A DNA stretch of 64,000 nucleotides from Proteiniborus sp. MB09-C3 (GTDB taxonomy: Bacteria; Bacillota; Clostridia; Tissierellales; Proteiniboraceae): positions 1,798,001 through 1,862,000 of the forward strand of contig NZ_CP127161.1 in NCBI RefSeq assembly GCF_030263895.1, written 5' to 3'. The position numbers were made by a program, and so were the translations under genes. The notes beneath the pieces were generated by a model. It did no database searches and was not told where the DNA came from. It saw nothing but the letters and a program-made list of their open reading frames with translations. This document shows, piece by piece, positions 34,915 through 45,729 of this stretch. The stretch's first letter is position 1. Every line of letters starts with the position of its first letter.

Positions 34915-35393
34915 AGCTCAATCCCCCTGTCCTTTTTATTCACCTTGACGCGCTCGCTGTTCTTTGCCGCCGCCTTTTCTTTCATGGTGGAAAGCAGTTT
35001 GCGGATAGAGGGCTTTTTATGCTCTGTCAGCTTTTTTGCAGAAAATTCCTTAAAGGCTGCGGTCAGCGCGTCCGCGTCGCGCCCTTTGAAAAACACAAGG
35101 TAATGGGGAGGGGTTTCGGAATTGTCCTTTTTCAAGGCAAAGTCAATCCCATACTTTTTCGCGGTACTCTCAAAGGCTTTGATATTTCCGTCGGTGATTT
35201 CAATGTTGGAAACGCCTGCGTTCTGCTTCACAAGCTGTTTTAGGGTCTGCTTGCCGTGGGGCGTCGCCTGTTTTTCAAGCTGCTTTCTCATCTGTGAAAG
35301 CATGAATTTCATAGCTTTTTGCAGCAACTTTGCAGATAGCTTTGTCGCCTTTATGGATATGGCAATCGTCTTTTCGTTTACTTCATCTTGCAT
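34911..35393 (-). CDS. PcfB-family protein (DUF3801)
   Basis: 160 aa, RBS AAAGGAGG. Residues about 1-110 (TIAISIKATKLSAKLLQKAM ... KYGIDFALKKDN) match the PcfB/DUF3801 pattern; pCF10 PcfB binds the coupling protein. The tail HKKPSIRKLLSTMKEKAAAK resembles the SIRAQL tails of two other ICE proteins. Sits directly before VirD4. Confidence 0.85.
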   Translation of the reverse strand: MQDEVNEKTIAISIKATKLSAKLLQKAMKFMLSQMRKQLEKQATPHGKQTLKQLVKQNAGVSNIEITDGNIKAFESTAKKYGIDFALKKDNSETPPHYLVFFKGRDADALTAAFKEFSAKKLTEHKKPSIRKLLSTMKEKAAAKNSERVKVNKKDRGIEL

Positions 35394-35434
35394 TTACCGT
35401 CCTCCTTTCACGGTATGGCGGTGGTTTTGGGCAT

Positions 35435-35647
35435 TTATATCCGCACCCGCAGCCCGTTCAAATCCTCGGCACGGACACCCACAAGATACCAGTTTTCAGC
35501 CATTTCAATACGAGTCGGCTTCCATTTGCCGCCGATAAATACGTCGAAACATTCCCCGCAATACAGCCCGCCGTAATAATCGGCAAGGTCAAAGCGAATG
35601 TCGTAACGGTCTGTCTGTTCATCAAAAATCAATGCTCCCTGTTTCAT
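35435..35647 (-). CDS. DUF5348-like small protein
   Basis: 70 aa, RBS GAAAGGAG before ATG 35647. Beta-rich with LADYYGGLYCGECFDVF and WYLVGV; matches the short DUF5348 proteins between RepA and PcfB in Tn1549-like elements (from memory). No catalytic motif. Confidence 0.7.
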   Translation of the reverse strand: MKQGALIFDEQTDRYDIRFDLADYYGGLYCGECFDVFIGGKWKPTRIEMAENWYLVGVRAEDLNGLRVRI

Positions 35648-35662
35648 GGAATAGCTCCTTTC

Positions 35663-36562
35663 TCATTCGCCGCCGTACAGGTCGTGGTTGACAAGGGCGG
35701 TATAGTAGCTGTCAATGGTGGTCGGGGCGTTAAACAAAACCGCCCGTAGATACTGCTTGATATTGCGGATTTTGGTGGTGTTCTCCCGCATACAATCAAA
35801 GACAAATTGAATATGGCTGCTGTTCAGCTTCAAAAACTTAGATTTCACAAGCTCGGCGGGGTAATCGTCCCCGGCAATGCGGATTGTCTTTCTTGCTGTG
35901 CATATGGTTTCAAGCATGAGGTCAACAATTTCATTCAGACGGTCGTTGTCGATATGGGGGTCTTGCAGAAGATAGTCGTACTCGATATTGTCCTGTATGA
36001 TTTCCCGGTATATTTCAATCGCGCTTTGGGTGGACGCTTCCTTTCCGTTCCTTTCCTCATAAGGCAAGGGGTTTAGGGAATGGATAGGAATGGAATCGGT
36101 ACTTGATAAATCCGTATTTGATTTATCTTTTTTTGGTAGGTCAGTTCTTTGTATCTCTTTATTTAATTGCGTTGGATTTTCCAACGTAGGGTTATCCTGC
36201 GTAGGTTTTTCCAGTGTTGGATTATCCAATATTGGATTTTCCAATGTAGGTAAATCCGATATAGGCGGCTGCGGCTGCTCGTAAATCACATAGTCCGCGC
36301 CCCGCAAGCGTCCTTTTTCGTCGCGCTCCCTTGACCGCATGATATATCCGGCGCGTTCAAGTTCCCGCACCGCTTCGCGTATCGCGTCAATTTTTTCCCG
36401 GTTGATATGGGACAGCCCCGCAAGGGTATAGTCCCAATCCTCCGGCAGGGATAGCATTTGAGATAGCAGCCCCTTTGCTTTCAGGGTTAAATCCTTATTT
36501 CGCAGGTGGTGATTGCTCATAACGGTATAACCCTTGTTGCGTTCTACTCGGAAAACTGCCAT
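35663..36562 (-). CDS. ICE replication initiator (RepA N-terminal / DUF6017 type)
   Basis: 299 aa. Winged HTH at the N-terminus (NHHLRNKDLTLKAKGLLSQM, NREKIDAIREAVRELERAGY), a linker (about 100-145) made of repeated NPT units, and a C-terminal DUF6017-like domain (about 185-295). Such proteins start replication at an origin near their own gene and are typical at the right end of Tn1549-like ICEs. The 112-bp repeat copy B starts 31 nt before its ATG, a candidate origin or operator. Confidence 0.85.
   Translation of the reverse strand: MAVFRVERNKGYTVMSNHHLRNKDLTLKAKGLLSQMLSLPEDWDYTLAGLSHINREKIDAIREAVRELERAGYIMRSRERDEKGRLRGADYVIYEQPQPPISDLPTLENPILDNPTLEKPTQDNPTLENPTQLNKEIQRTDLPKKDKSNTDLSSTDSIPIHSLNPLPYEERNGKEASTQSAIEIYREIIQDNIEYDYLLQDPHIDNDRLNEIVDLMLETICTARKTIRIAGDDYPAELVKSKFLKLNSSHIQFVFDCMRENTTKIRNIKQYLRAVLFNAPTTIDSYYTALVNHDLYGGE
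36160..36260. repeat. 15-bp-period repeats encoding the NPT linker of RepA
   Basis: Units related to TTGGATTTTCCAACG and GTAGG.TTATCCTG recur six times and encode NPTLE/NPILD/KPTQD pentads in the RepA linker. Length variation between strains is likely. Confidence 0.6.
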
Positions 36563-36592
36563 AGCTTCATCAACTCCTTTGCTGTGGATTCT

Positions 36593-36704
36593 GTTACGCA
36601 GTTAAAGAGCGATTTTGAGGGAAAAGGCATATTCCCCTTGCCGCGCCAGAAACACGCCCGCAAAGCTGCGTAAATCAAGGCTTTTTCTGCTCCTACTGCG
36701 TAAC
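36593..36704. repeat. 112-bp repeat, copy B, upstream of repA
   Basis: GTTACGCAGT (36593-36602) to ACTGCGTAAC (36695-36704). Same length and orientation as copy A (17743-17854), aligning without gaps. It has an additional internal GCTGCGTAA (36665-36673). Lies between repA and the right ICE end. Confidence 0.75.
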
Positions 36705-36773
36705 ATGAGGGCATAAAAAAACGACGTTCCTATCTTCCCAAAAGGGAATTAGTAAACGCCGCCGCAACACTTA

Positions 36774-36816
36774 AAAACGCCAATTCAAGGGTTGTCCTCC
36801 TTGCAATCGGCGTTTT
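36774..36816. terminator. Long hairpin near the right ICE end
   Basis: AAAACGCC (36774-36781) / GGCGTTTT (36809-36816) with an inner ATTCAAGG / CCTTGCAAT stem. Could insulate the ICE from the interrupted gene, reading either way. Confidence 0.55.
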
Positions 36817-36887
36817 AGGTGTGATTATAGATATGTTTAATTGTCTTTAGATTTTTTGAAAACCCTGTATTCATGCGGTTTTCCGTG

Positions 36888-37542
<655 letters not shown>

Positions 37543-37580
37543 GTTTTATAGCCTCCTTTCAATACAATTATCAGGTATCT

Positions 37581-38708
<1,128 letters not shown>

Positions 38709-38788
38709 TTAAACAGATATATTGAAATATAATCTTTTTGCTATATTATACTTACAAGTCATAAAATTGTTACAATTATAGAAATATT

Positions 38789-39907
38789 CTATGAATCCAC
38801 ATCAGGTTTTCTCATCCTTAACTTAGCTTCCTCATAATCAGGATATAAAGCTAGGGATTGTCTATAAGCTTTTCGTGCCTTTACAGGGTTATCTAGACCT
38901 TCGTAGCATCTCCCTATTAGATACCATGATTGATAGCTTCCATTGCCTGTTTTTGTAAGAAAAAGAGGATTATGCTCTTCTCCTAATTTAATGCAATGAT
39001 AAAATACTGATATGGCTTCCTCATATTTTTTCTGGGCCATAAATATTATTCCCTTGTAAAAATGAAGGTCAACATACTTGGGATACATGGTAATTGCTTT
39101 CTCTATACCGGGCCACGCTCCATCAAAGCTTCCGAGAGTAATCAATATATCATATTTTAATTTATATAATAGGGCAGGAGGAAGTTGTTTTTTTTCAATA
39201 AACCTTTTGATAGATAGATTCACTAGATCAAAAGCCTTTTCATAGCATTCTTCACGATAGTATTCACTTGCAATATGGTAGTCAATCCAAGGACTATAAT
39301 CAGAAGCTTCTTTTTCTTTTTGAAGTAAACTAAGGTTGCGTACAGATTTGTTTTTATCTTCTACAACAGAATCCATATAGCCATAATGATGGATTTTGGC
39401 AAAGCTCATTATTTCTGGACTGTTTAAATCAGAAATGTCCACAATGTTCAAATGCTCGTGTATATTACCTACAAATTTAAAGCCCTTATGGTTTCTAAAA
39501 AGCCTATGACTGGCATAAAGGTAAGCTTTATTAGAATCAGGTGGAAAATTGCCATAATAATTAATTGTAGGAATCAAAACTACGTTATTTTTTGTCTGCT
39601 GCAATACATTATGAAATCGGTTTATGTCTTCAATATATAATTCTTCATCTGCATCGATATATAGAATCCAATCTCCATTTACCTTGCTCAGACCAAAATT
39701 ACGAGCATCTGCAAAGCTATCATTCCAATCATAGTCATATAACTTAACTGGGAAACTCGTACAAATTTCTTTTGTTTTATCCGTGGAGCCTGTATCTACA
39801 ATGACGATTTCATCAACAATGTCTATTACACTGTTGAGACATCTTTCTAACCATTTTTCTTCGTTTTTTACAATCATAGATAGTGATATGGACAATCTTT
39901 TTTCCAA
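38789..39907 (-). CDS. Family 2 glycosyltransferase with TPR-like C-terminus
   Basis: 372 aa. GT-A fold: SISLSMIVKNEEKWLERCLN, VDTGSTDKT, and the metal-binding DADEE (residues about 94-98). The C-terminal half (about 200-370) is made of TPR-like helical pairs (PKYVDLHFYKGIIFMAQKKY, ARKAYRQSLALYPDYEEAK). Similar proteins glycosylate BclA-type collagen-like proteins. It lies directly upstream of the collagen genes on the same strand. Sugar donor and acceptor unknown. Confidence 0.85.
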   Translation of the reverse strand: MEKRLSISLSMIVKNEEKWLERCLNSVIDIVDEIVIVDTGSTDKTKEICTSFPVKLYDYDWNDSFADARNFGLSKVNGDWILYIDADEELYIEDINRFHNVLQQTKNNVVLIPTINYYGNFPPDSNKAYLYASHRLFRNHKGFKFVGNIHEHLNIVDISDLNSPEIMSFAKIHHYGYMDSVVEDKNKSVRNLSLLQKEKEASDYSPWIDYHIASEYYREECYEKAFDLVNLSIKRFIEKKQLPPALLYKLKYDILITLGSFDGAWPGIEKAITMYPKYVDLHFYKGIIFMAQKKYEEAISVFYHCIKLGEEHNPLFLTKTGNGSYQSWYLIGRCYEGLDNPVKARKAYRQSLALYPDYEEAKLRMRKPDVDS

Positions 39908-40088
39908 TAGTATAATCCTCCTTAAACATAATAAGGATATTTCTCATAATGTACATTTTATGCTATATCTCTACTAAAGGTTCGGACTTAAATATATTAA
40001 ATCAAGAGATTTATTATTATGGAAAAGCCCATATTTTGTATCTTAGGAATATCTATAGAAGTATAAAACTTTTATTGAGGTGAAATTT

Positions 40089-41198
40089 GTGAATACTATT
40101 AGTCTTTGCATGATAGTAAAAGATGAAGAAAAGGTACTTGAAAGATGTCTAAACTCAGTTTTAGAGCTAGTGGATGAGATTATTATTGTAGATACAGGCT
40201 CTAGAGATAATACTAAGAGTATAGCTAAAAAATATACTGATAAAATCTTTGATTTTCAATGGATTGATGATTTTTCTAGGGCACGTAATTTTTCTTTTAG
40301 TAAAGCAACAATGGATTATATATTTTGGCTAGATGCAGATGATGTTTTAGAGGAAGAAGATAGAGTAAAATTTTTAAAATTAAAAGAAGAATTAGATAAT
40401 ACAGTTGATTCTGTAACTATGAAATATAATTTAGCCTTTGATGAGGAAGGAAATTTAACTTTTAGTTTGCGAAGAAATAGATTGGTGAAAAGAACTAATG
40501 ATTTCAAATGGATTGGAGTTGTTCATGAATATCTTCAAGTATGGGGGAATGTCCAGCATAGTAATGTAGCTGTTACTCATAAAAGTATTCACAAAAGTGG
40601 AGATAGAAATCTAAAGATATATGAGAAGAGACTTGAAAGAGGGGAGGAGTTCTCACCTAGAGATTTGTATTACTTTGGAAATGAACTATTAGATCATAAG
40701 TTTTATGAGCGTGCAGCTGTATTCTATAAAAAGTTTCTGTCAGATGGTAAGGGTTGGGTAGAAGATAATATTGCTTGTTGCAGAAAATTAGCATATTGCT
40801 ATCAGTATATGAATGATTCAGAAAGCGAAATACAGGCTATACTGCGTTCCTTCCGTTATTCAAGCCCTCGATCAGAATTTTGCTGCTGGTTAGGTAGCTA
40901 TTTTTTAGAAAAACAGGATATTATGTCGGCTATTTTCTGGTATCGTTTGGCAATTCAACAAAAACCAGATGATACTTTTATAAATTTTTACAACCCAGCC
41001 TTTTCCACATGGCTGCCTCATCTACAGCTTTGTGTCTGTTATGATAAAATTGGTGCAGATAAGCTAGCTTATCTGCACAATGAGGTAGCACTGCAATACA
41101 AGCCTAATGATTTAAATATACTGAAAAACCAAGCTTATTTTTATTCTATTCTTGGTAAAGAGATAATAGATGAATTAATGTCTCAAATTAAAGGTTAA
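40089..41198 (+). CDS. Second family 2 glycosyltransferase, divergent from the first
   Basis: GTG 40089 preferred (GAGGTG 7 nt upstream); a GTG at 40080 overlaps the RBS. 369 aa, paralogue of the protein at 38789-39907: ISLCMIVKDEEKVLERCLNS, VDTGSRDNTK, DADDV motif near 83, then TPR-like repeats. Its divergent placement suggests shared regulation of the spore-surface glycosylation locus, the 170-bp gap holding both promoters. Confidence 0.85.
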   Translation: MNTISLCMIVKDEEKVLERCLNSVLELVDEIIIVDTGSRDNTKSIAKKYTDKIFDFQWIDDFSRARNFSFSKATMDYIFWLDADDVLEEEDRVKFLKLKEELDNTVDSVTMKYNLAFDEEGNLTFSLRRNRLVKRTNDFKWIGVVHEYLQVWGNVQHSNVAVTHKSIHKSGDRNLKIYEKRLERGEEFSPRDLYYFGNELLDHKFYERAAVFYKKFLSDGKGWVEDNIACCRKLAYCYQYMNDSESEIQAILRSFRYSSPRSEFCCWLGSYFLEKQDIMSAIFWYRLAIQQKPDDTFINFYNPAFSTWLPHLQLCVCYDKIGADKLAYLHNEVALQYKPNDLNILKNQAYFYSILGKEIIDELMSQIKG

Positions 41199-41231
41199 AA
41201 TTCCACAAAAAATATACTTTTAACCGAATAA

Positions 41232-41281
41232 AAAAATTCCTCCAAACAAGAAATACGAAGGTGCTATTTGGAGGAATTTTT
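41232..41281. terminator. Bidirectional terminator between convergent genes
   Basis: AAAAATTCCTCCAAA (41232-41246) / TTTGGAGGAATTTTT (41267-41281), a 15-bp perfect stem with A/T tails serving both strands. Confidence 0.9.
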
Positions 41282-41285
41282 AAAA

Positions 41286-41819
41286 CTATTTAATGTAATT
41301 TGTTGAGATTTTATTAGCAGGAATATCCCTTTCAACTAACTTTTCTGTTGGATATCCAAGTGTAATAGCAGAAGTTGGATTGTAACCTTCTGGTATTCCT
41401 AATTCTTGCTTTAAGCTATCGTTAATTGCGCCTGCTCTTATAAATCCAAGTAGATAAACACTGCCAAGTCCAATATCAGTTGCTGCAAGGTGCATGTTTT
41501 CGACAATACAAGCAGCATTTGCATATGTAGTACCGATTTTGGAAGCATCCTTTAATTTAGTAGACACAATAACAATAGTTGGTGCCCCATAGAATGGATT
41601 AGCATCTGGATTTTTAGAGACTTCTGCTGTAGATTTTACGATTCTATTTAATAAATCAGAATTTTGTACAACAGTAAGATGAACATCCTCATATAATCCA
41701 TTTCCAACAGGTGCTGCATAAGCTGCGTATAATACTTTGTCTAGCTCTTCACTTGTAATTTGTTCTGGTTTGTAGCTTCTTGTTGATCTTCTCATTTTTA
41801 TAGTCTTAGTAAATTCCAT
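41286..41819 (-). CDS. Nitroreductase-family flavoprotein
   Basis: ATG 41819 with AAAGGAG; the GTG at 41828 lies in the RBS. 177 aa: FMN-binding RRSTRSYKP at the N-terminus, PVGNGLYEDVHL, GLGSVYLLGFI and the GYPTEK tail typical of FMN-dependent nitroreductases. Physiological substrate unknown. Monocistronic. Confidence 0.85.
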   Translation of the reverse strand: MEFTKTIKMRRSTRSYKPEQITSEELDKVLYAAYAAPVGNGLYEDVHLTVVQNSDLLNRIVKSTAEVSKNPDANPFYGAPTIVIVSTKLKDASKIGTTYANAACIVENMHLAATDIGLGSVYLLGFIRAGAINDSLKQELGIPEGYNPTSAITLGYPTEKLVERDIPANKISTNYIK

Positions 41820-41896
41820 ATAAATCACTCCTTTAATATATATTATACATTTTTAATAAAAAAATTAAAGTATATACATAAGTAGGAAATACAAAT

Positions 41897-41929
41897 TTCC
41901 CTCTGCCATCGTACATGTGACAGAGGGAA
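41897..41929 (-). terminator. Terminator of the ABC/GntR operon
   Basis: TTCCCTCTG (41897-41905) / CAGAGGGAA (41921-41929), then a T-rich stretch on the minus strand. Confidence 0.7.
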
Positions 41930-41937
41930 TATTGTGT

Positions 41938-42720
41938 CTAATCCAAGTTCAACTTATTTTCAAAAATATGATTAGTTGCTGTATAAAAGGCTATACAAGT
42001 TAATGAAATAATTAGAATGATAACAGGAAAGATTTGAGGAATTATGTTTGTGAAGTCTATATTTCCAGATAGAATAAAGCTTAGGATAACTAGTACAATT
42101 ATCATAATCAGCTGTATAGCGTTATAAATAACAGCGTAAGATACAAAAGATGCGATAATCTTATGTTTACTAAATAACTGTCCTATTGCAATAGAAGTAT
42201 AAACCATTAGTATATTTGAAATAAAACCTACAAGTATCAATAGAATCAGTTCAAAAAGTAACAGTGACCATTTTCCACCGAAGGCAACATTTAATTCTGC
42301 AAAAGCATTTTGTATTTCTGCTATTATTAGACTCATATTATTTGAGGTAATAAAGGCTATATATAGTGATGACAATATAATTATTATACTAACAAATGTC
42401 CAAAATAGCGTAACTATAAGCTTAGATATAATCAATTGATGAGTATTCACTGGTAAAGTAAACATCAAGTATCCTTCGTCGCTTAGAAGATTTTTATAAA
42501 ATCGAGTTATCATAAATAATATTGTTGTGATCAATATTACAACAATAATCAAAATCTGAGTAGTTGCAAGAAATCCAGCAAAAATTTTAAAGATTGTTCC
42601 CTCAATACTTGTTTGAAATATAAAGCGATTTATTGTTGATATAAATAATAAAACTAAATATAAAGGTACCAATAATCTTGAAGTTGCATTTAACTCATGC
42701 TTCATCAATTTTCCTAGCAT
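41938..42720 (-). CDS. ABC-2-type permease
   Basis: 260 aa, six membrane segments, RBS GGGAGGTG. Third gene of the GntR/ATPase/permease operon, overlapping the ATPase by 7 nt. In the B. subtilis ytr family such systems respond to cell-wall antibiotics; the substrate here is unknown. Confidence 0.82.
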   Translation of the reverse strand: MLGKLMKHELNATSRLLVPLYLVLLFISTINRFIFQTSIEGTIFKIFAGFLATTQILIIVVILITTILFMITRFYKNLLSDEGYLMFTLPVNTHQLIISKLIVTLFWTFVSIIIILSSLYIAFITSNNMSLIIAEIQNAFAELNVAFGGKWSLLLFELILLILVGFISNILMVYTSIAIGQLFSKHKIIASFVSYAVIYNAIQLIMIIVLVILSFILSGNIDFTNIIPQIFPVIILIISLTCIAFYTATNHIFENKLNLD

Positions 42721-43412
42721 TTGAACACCTCCCTAAATAGTGAATCAATTGATTTGTTTTCCTTTATCCTCACATCATCCACAGAAGAATGAAGAGTGAC
42801 AGTTCCGTCTTTAATGAAAATAACTTCATCTAATACCTTCTCAATATCCGCAATAAGGTGTGTAGATATTAATATGGTTGAGTTTTCTCTATAGTTGTTA
42901 ATAATAGTATTTAGTATATAATCTCTTGATGCAGGATCGACTCCACCTATAGGCTCATCAAGACAGTATAGATCTGCTTTACGGCTCATAACCAAAATTA
43001 ATTGAACCTTTTCCTTTGTACCCTTTGACAAGGTCTTTAGCTGCTTATTTGGATTAATCTTAAGATCTATCAGCATCTCATAGGCTTTTTTAGAATCAAA
43101 ATCTTGATAAAAGTCTTGAAAAAATTCAATGACCTGAGTAACCTGCATCCAGTCTGCTAAGTAGGTTTTTTCGGGTAAATAAGAAACGATTTTTTTAGTT
43201 TCAACCCCTGGATTGTTACCTGAAATACTAATTGTTCCACTATCAGGTACTAGAAGACCATTAATCAATTTAAGCAAAGTAGTTTTTCCACTTCCATTTG
43301 GTCCTAAAAGTCCGATAATACGACCTCTTTCTAATGTTAAATTTACATCAGAGAGGGCAGTAAATCCTGAATATCTTTTTGTTAATGATTTGCACTCTAT
43401 AATAGGATTCAT
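42714..43412 (-). CDS. ABC transporter ATP-binding protein
   Basis: 232 aa: Walker A GLLGPNGSGKTTLLKL near residue 35, signature LSKGTKEKVQL near 135, Walker B DLYCLDEPIGG, His-switch STH. Partner of the ABC-2 permease encoded next. Short overlap with the GntR gene shows cotranscription. Confidence 0.92.
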   Translation of the reverse strand: MNPIIECKSLTKRYSGFTALSDVNLTLERGRIIGLLGPNGSGKTTLLKLINGLLVPDSGTISISGNNPGVETKKIVSYLPEKTYLADWMQVTQVIEFFQDFYQDFDSKKAYEMLIDLKINPNKQLKTLSKGTKEKVQLILVMSRKADLYCLDEPIGGVDPASRDYILNTIINNYRENSTILISTHLIADIEKVLDEVIFIKDGTVTLHSSVDDVRIKENKSIDSLFREVFKC

Positions 43413-43780
43413 TTTTTCATCTCCTCTAATATTTTTGTTATACTTTCAAGAATCTCTTCTTCCTTATAGCCAATCTGCTTCATTTTTTCTATAAAATCTA
43501 GAATTATATTTTTAGCAGATTGCTTCTTTAATTTCTTAATAATTTCCGCATCTGAAGTTATATATCTGCCACTAGTTCGATTAGTAAAAACCAATCCAGT
43601 TTGCTCTAATTCAGCCAATGCCCTTTGCATGGTATTAGGATTGACTCCAGCTTCAGCCGCTAATTCTCGAACTGAAGGCAGCTTATCTCCAAGATTAAAA
43701 TGACCTGAAATAATACCTGCCTGTATCTGCTCAATTAACTGAATGTAAACTGGTCGTTCAGAGTCAATATTCCATTGCAT
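43409..43780 (-). CDS. GntR-family regulator (YtrA subfamily)
   Basis: 123 aa, the short YtrA type without a large effector domain. Winged HTH: SERPVYIQLIEQIQAGIISG, LPSVRELAAEAGVNPNTMQRA, TSGRYIT. It probably represses its own operon through the palindrome at 43792-43833, 12 bp upstream of the start. Inducer unknown. Confidence 0.9.
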   Translation of the reverse strand: MQWNIDSERPVYIQLIEQIQAGIISGHFNLGDKLPSVRELAAEAGVNPNTMQRALAELEQTGLVFTNRTSGRYITSDAEIIKKLKKQSAKNIILDFIEKMKQIGYKEEEILESITKILEEMKK

Positions 43781-43791
43781 TCCATCACTCC

Positions 43792-43833
43792 TATTGTACT
43801 ATTGTATTAAGCGCTTAATACAATAGTACAATA
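43792..43833. promoter_or_regulatory. 42-bp perfect palindrome, presumed GntR operator
   Basis: Centred on GCGC at 43811-43814; both arms read TATTGTACTATTGTATTAAG outward to centre without mismatch. Each arm carries two TATTGTA units. A TTGCAA/TACTAT promoter with 17-bp spacing can be read on the minus strand with its -10 and start inside the palindrome. Confidence 0.85.
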
Positions 43834-44137
43834 TATTTTTATAAATTGCAATAGGAAATTTATAAAAATTAAGAATTTGTTTTATATTTGGAGAAGATAA
43901 GGTTTTATTAAAGTATAGTGAAGTATTCAATGTAAACCATAAGCTTATTATTGAAAGAAATAATTCTATTGCGTTAGAATATCATTTTATGATTGACTTT
44001 TCTTAAAGATAGAACAATAATGGTAGTATGGACATTAGCTTCGATATTTTTTTAATAAGCAAATATCTTTCTAATAGTCTTATGCTATAAATCCATAAGT
44101 TAGGGTAAAAAATATTTTGAGTGTGAGGAGAGATAGT

Positions 44138-45520
44138 ATGGACAGAATATTTAAGAAGCCATCAAGAAAGGGTATAGTAACCTTATTGTTATTAGTAATG
44201 ATGACTTTAACCACAGTTATGCCAGTTTGGGCTGAAGAAATACAAGCTCCTGATATTAGCCAATGGGCTATAGGAGACTTAAATGAGGGAGAAAGATATG
44301 GCATCTATCCTATAGAATGGTACTATGATAGCTTTAGAACCGAAATTTCTCAAGAAAGATTAGAGATTTTGTTAGAAAATACTTCTAATAAAATAGAAGT
44401 ATTAGAATTAAACAAGAAAGCAGATTTTGTGCCAGACTCACATAATGGAGCTAGTACAAGAGGAGATGTCATAACAAGGCTGTATAACATCTTAGCTCAA
44501 TATGAGTTAGCTGGAGGAGAATCACCGGTTGACTATATGCAAGAACGAAAAATACTCGTAGGAACTACTAAAGGATTAGAACTAGATCAAATCTGTACTA
44601 CAGAACAAGCTGTAATATTTGCAACTAGATTAATTCAAGATACATATAATCAATTACAAGCAGGATCAAAAGGACTCGCTTGGAAAGTAGAACATAATGA
44701 CAATACCATATATTTCTTAGGCTCAATCCACGTAGGCAGTAGTGAGATTTATCCATTGAATCAAAGACTAAAACAAGCATTTAATGAATCTGATGCATTG
44801 ATTGTAGAAGCTAATTTGTTTGATCAACAAGGTGGAATGGATTATTATATGGAAAAAGCTATATATCAAGATGGCACTACGCTAAAAGATAATTTAAGCG
44901 AAGAAACTTATCAAAAATTACAAGTCATATTTGGAAAATATGGATTACCAGAAGAAGAGTACAACCAGCTTAAACCTTGGAGTATAGCAAACAACTTAAC
45001 TGTTATTTCTATGACTAATTCAGATAACCTTCAACAGGGAGCTCAATCAGCTAATTTAGGAATAGATATATATTTCCTTTCAAATGCATTGTTAGCTCAG
45101 AAGCCAATTATTGAACTAGAAGGCATGAAATATCAAACAGATTTGTTTGATGGATTATCTGCTGAATTTCAAGAGGTTTATTTGAATAGTATAATAGATA
45201 GTATTTTAGAACCTAAAACTGAAGAAACTATTGACTCTGCAAAATTATTAGAGGAATGGTTAATTCAATGGAAAAATGGAGATATTGAAGGATTTACCAA
45301 CAGCTATGGTAATACCACAGAGGAATCTGAAGAAAATGAGCTCACTAAAATGTTATTCGGGCAGAGAGATAAGGATATGGCTGAAAAAATAATCGAGCTT
45401 TTAGAATCAGAAGGAGAAGGTACATATTTTGTTGTTGTAGGAGCAGGTCATTTAGCACAAGAAAATACAGTATTTCAACAATTAATTGAAAAAGGCTATA
45501 ATGTTGAAATATTACAATAA
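44138..45520 (+). CDS. Secreted TraB/GumN-domain protein with N-terminal SLH-like region
   Basis: ATG 44138 behind GAGGAGAG. 460 aa with a Sec signal peptide (about 1-33, ending VWA). Residues about 35-180 resemble repeats of surface-layer (SLH) type; the TraB/PrgY/GumN domain (about 190-460) shows GSIHVGSSE and the C-terminal GAGHLAQENT. Family members are membrane or secreted proteins linked to pheromone control or polysaccharide export; their catalytic chemistry is not settled. Own terminator at 45531-45573. Confidence 0.75.
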   Translation: MDRIFKKPSRKGIVTLLLLVMMTLTTVMPVWAEEIQAPDISQWAIGDLNEGERYGIYPIEWYYDSFRTEISQERLEILLENTSNKIEVLELNKKADFVPDSHNGASTRGDVITRLYNILAQYELAGGESPVDYMQERKILVGTTKGLELDQICTTEQAVIFATRLIQDTYNQLQAGSKGLAWKVEHNDNTIYFLGSIHVGSSEIYPLNQRLKQAFNESDALIVEANLFDQQGGMDYYMEKAIYQDGTTLKDNLSEETYQKLQVIFGKYGLPEEEYNQLKPWSIANNLTVISMTNSDNLQQGAQSANLGIDIYFLSNALLAQKPIIELEGMKYQTDLFDGLSAEFQEVYLNSIIDSILEPKTEETIDSAKLLEEWLIQWKNGDIEGFTNSYGNTTEESEENELTKMLFGQRDKDMAEKIIELLESEGEGTYFVVVGAGHLAQENTVFQQLIEKGYNVEILQ

Positions 45521-45530
45521 GCAATAAAAA

Positions 45531-45573
45531 AATCACCTATCATTTATTAAGGTAAATGGTAGGTGATTTTTTT
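45531..45573 (+). terminator. Terminator of TraB/GumN gene
   Basis: AATCACCTA/TAGGTGATT stem with the ATCATTT/AAATGGT extension, then TTTTTTTA. Confidence 0.85.
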
Positions 45574-45729
45574 ATTTATAAAATAGAATATAAATACTCA
45601 TACTGTAAAAAAGAGAAATATTAAATATATATAATAACTAAAGCACTTTTACATATAATAAGTAAAATTGAGTATAAAAGTTTATAATACATTATTTTAA
45701 ATCCACTTAACTCACGAGGAGATGAAAGT

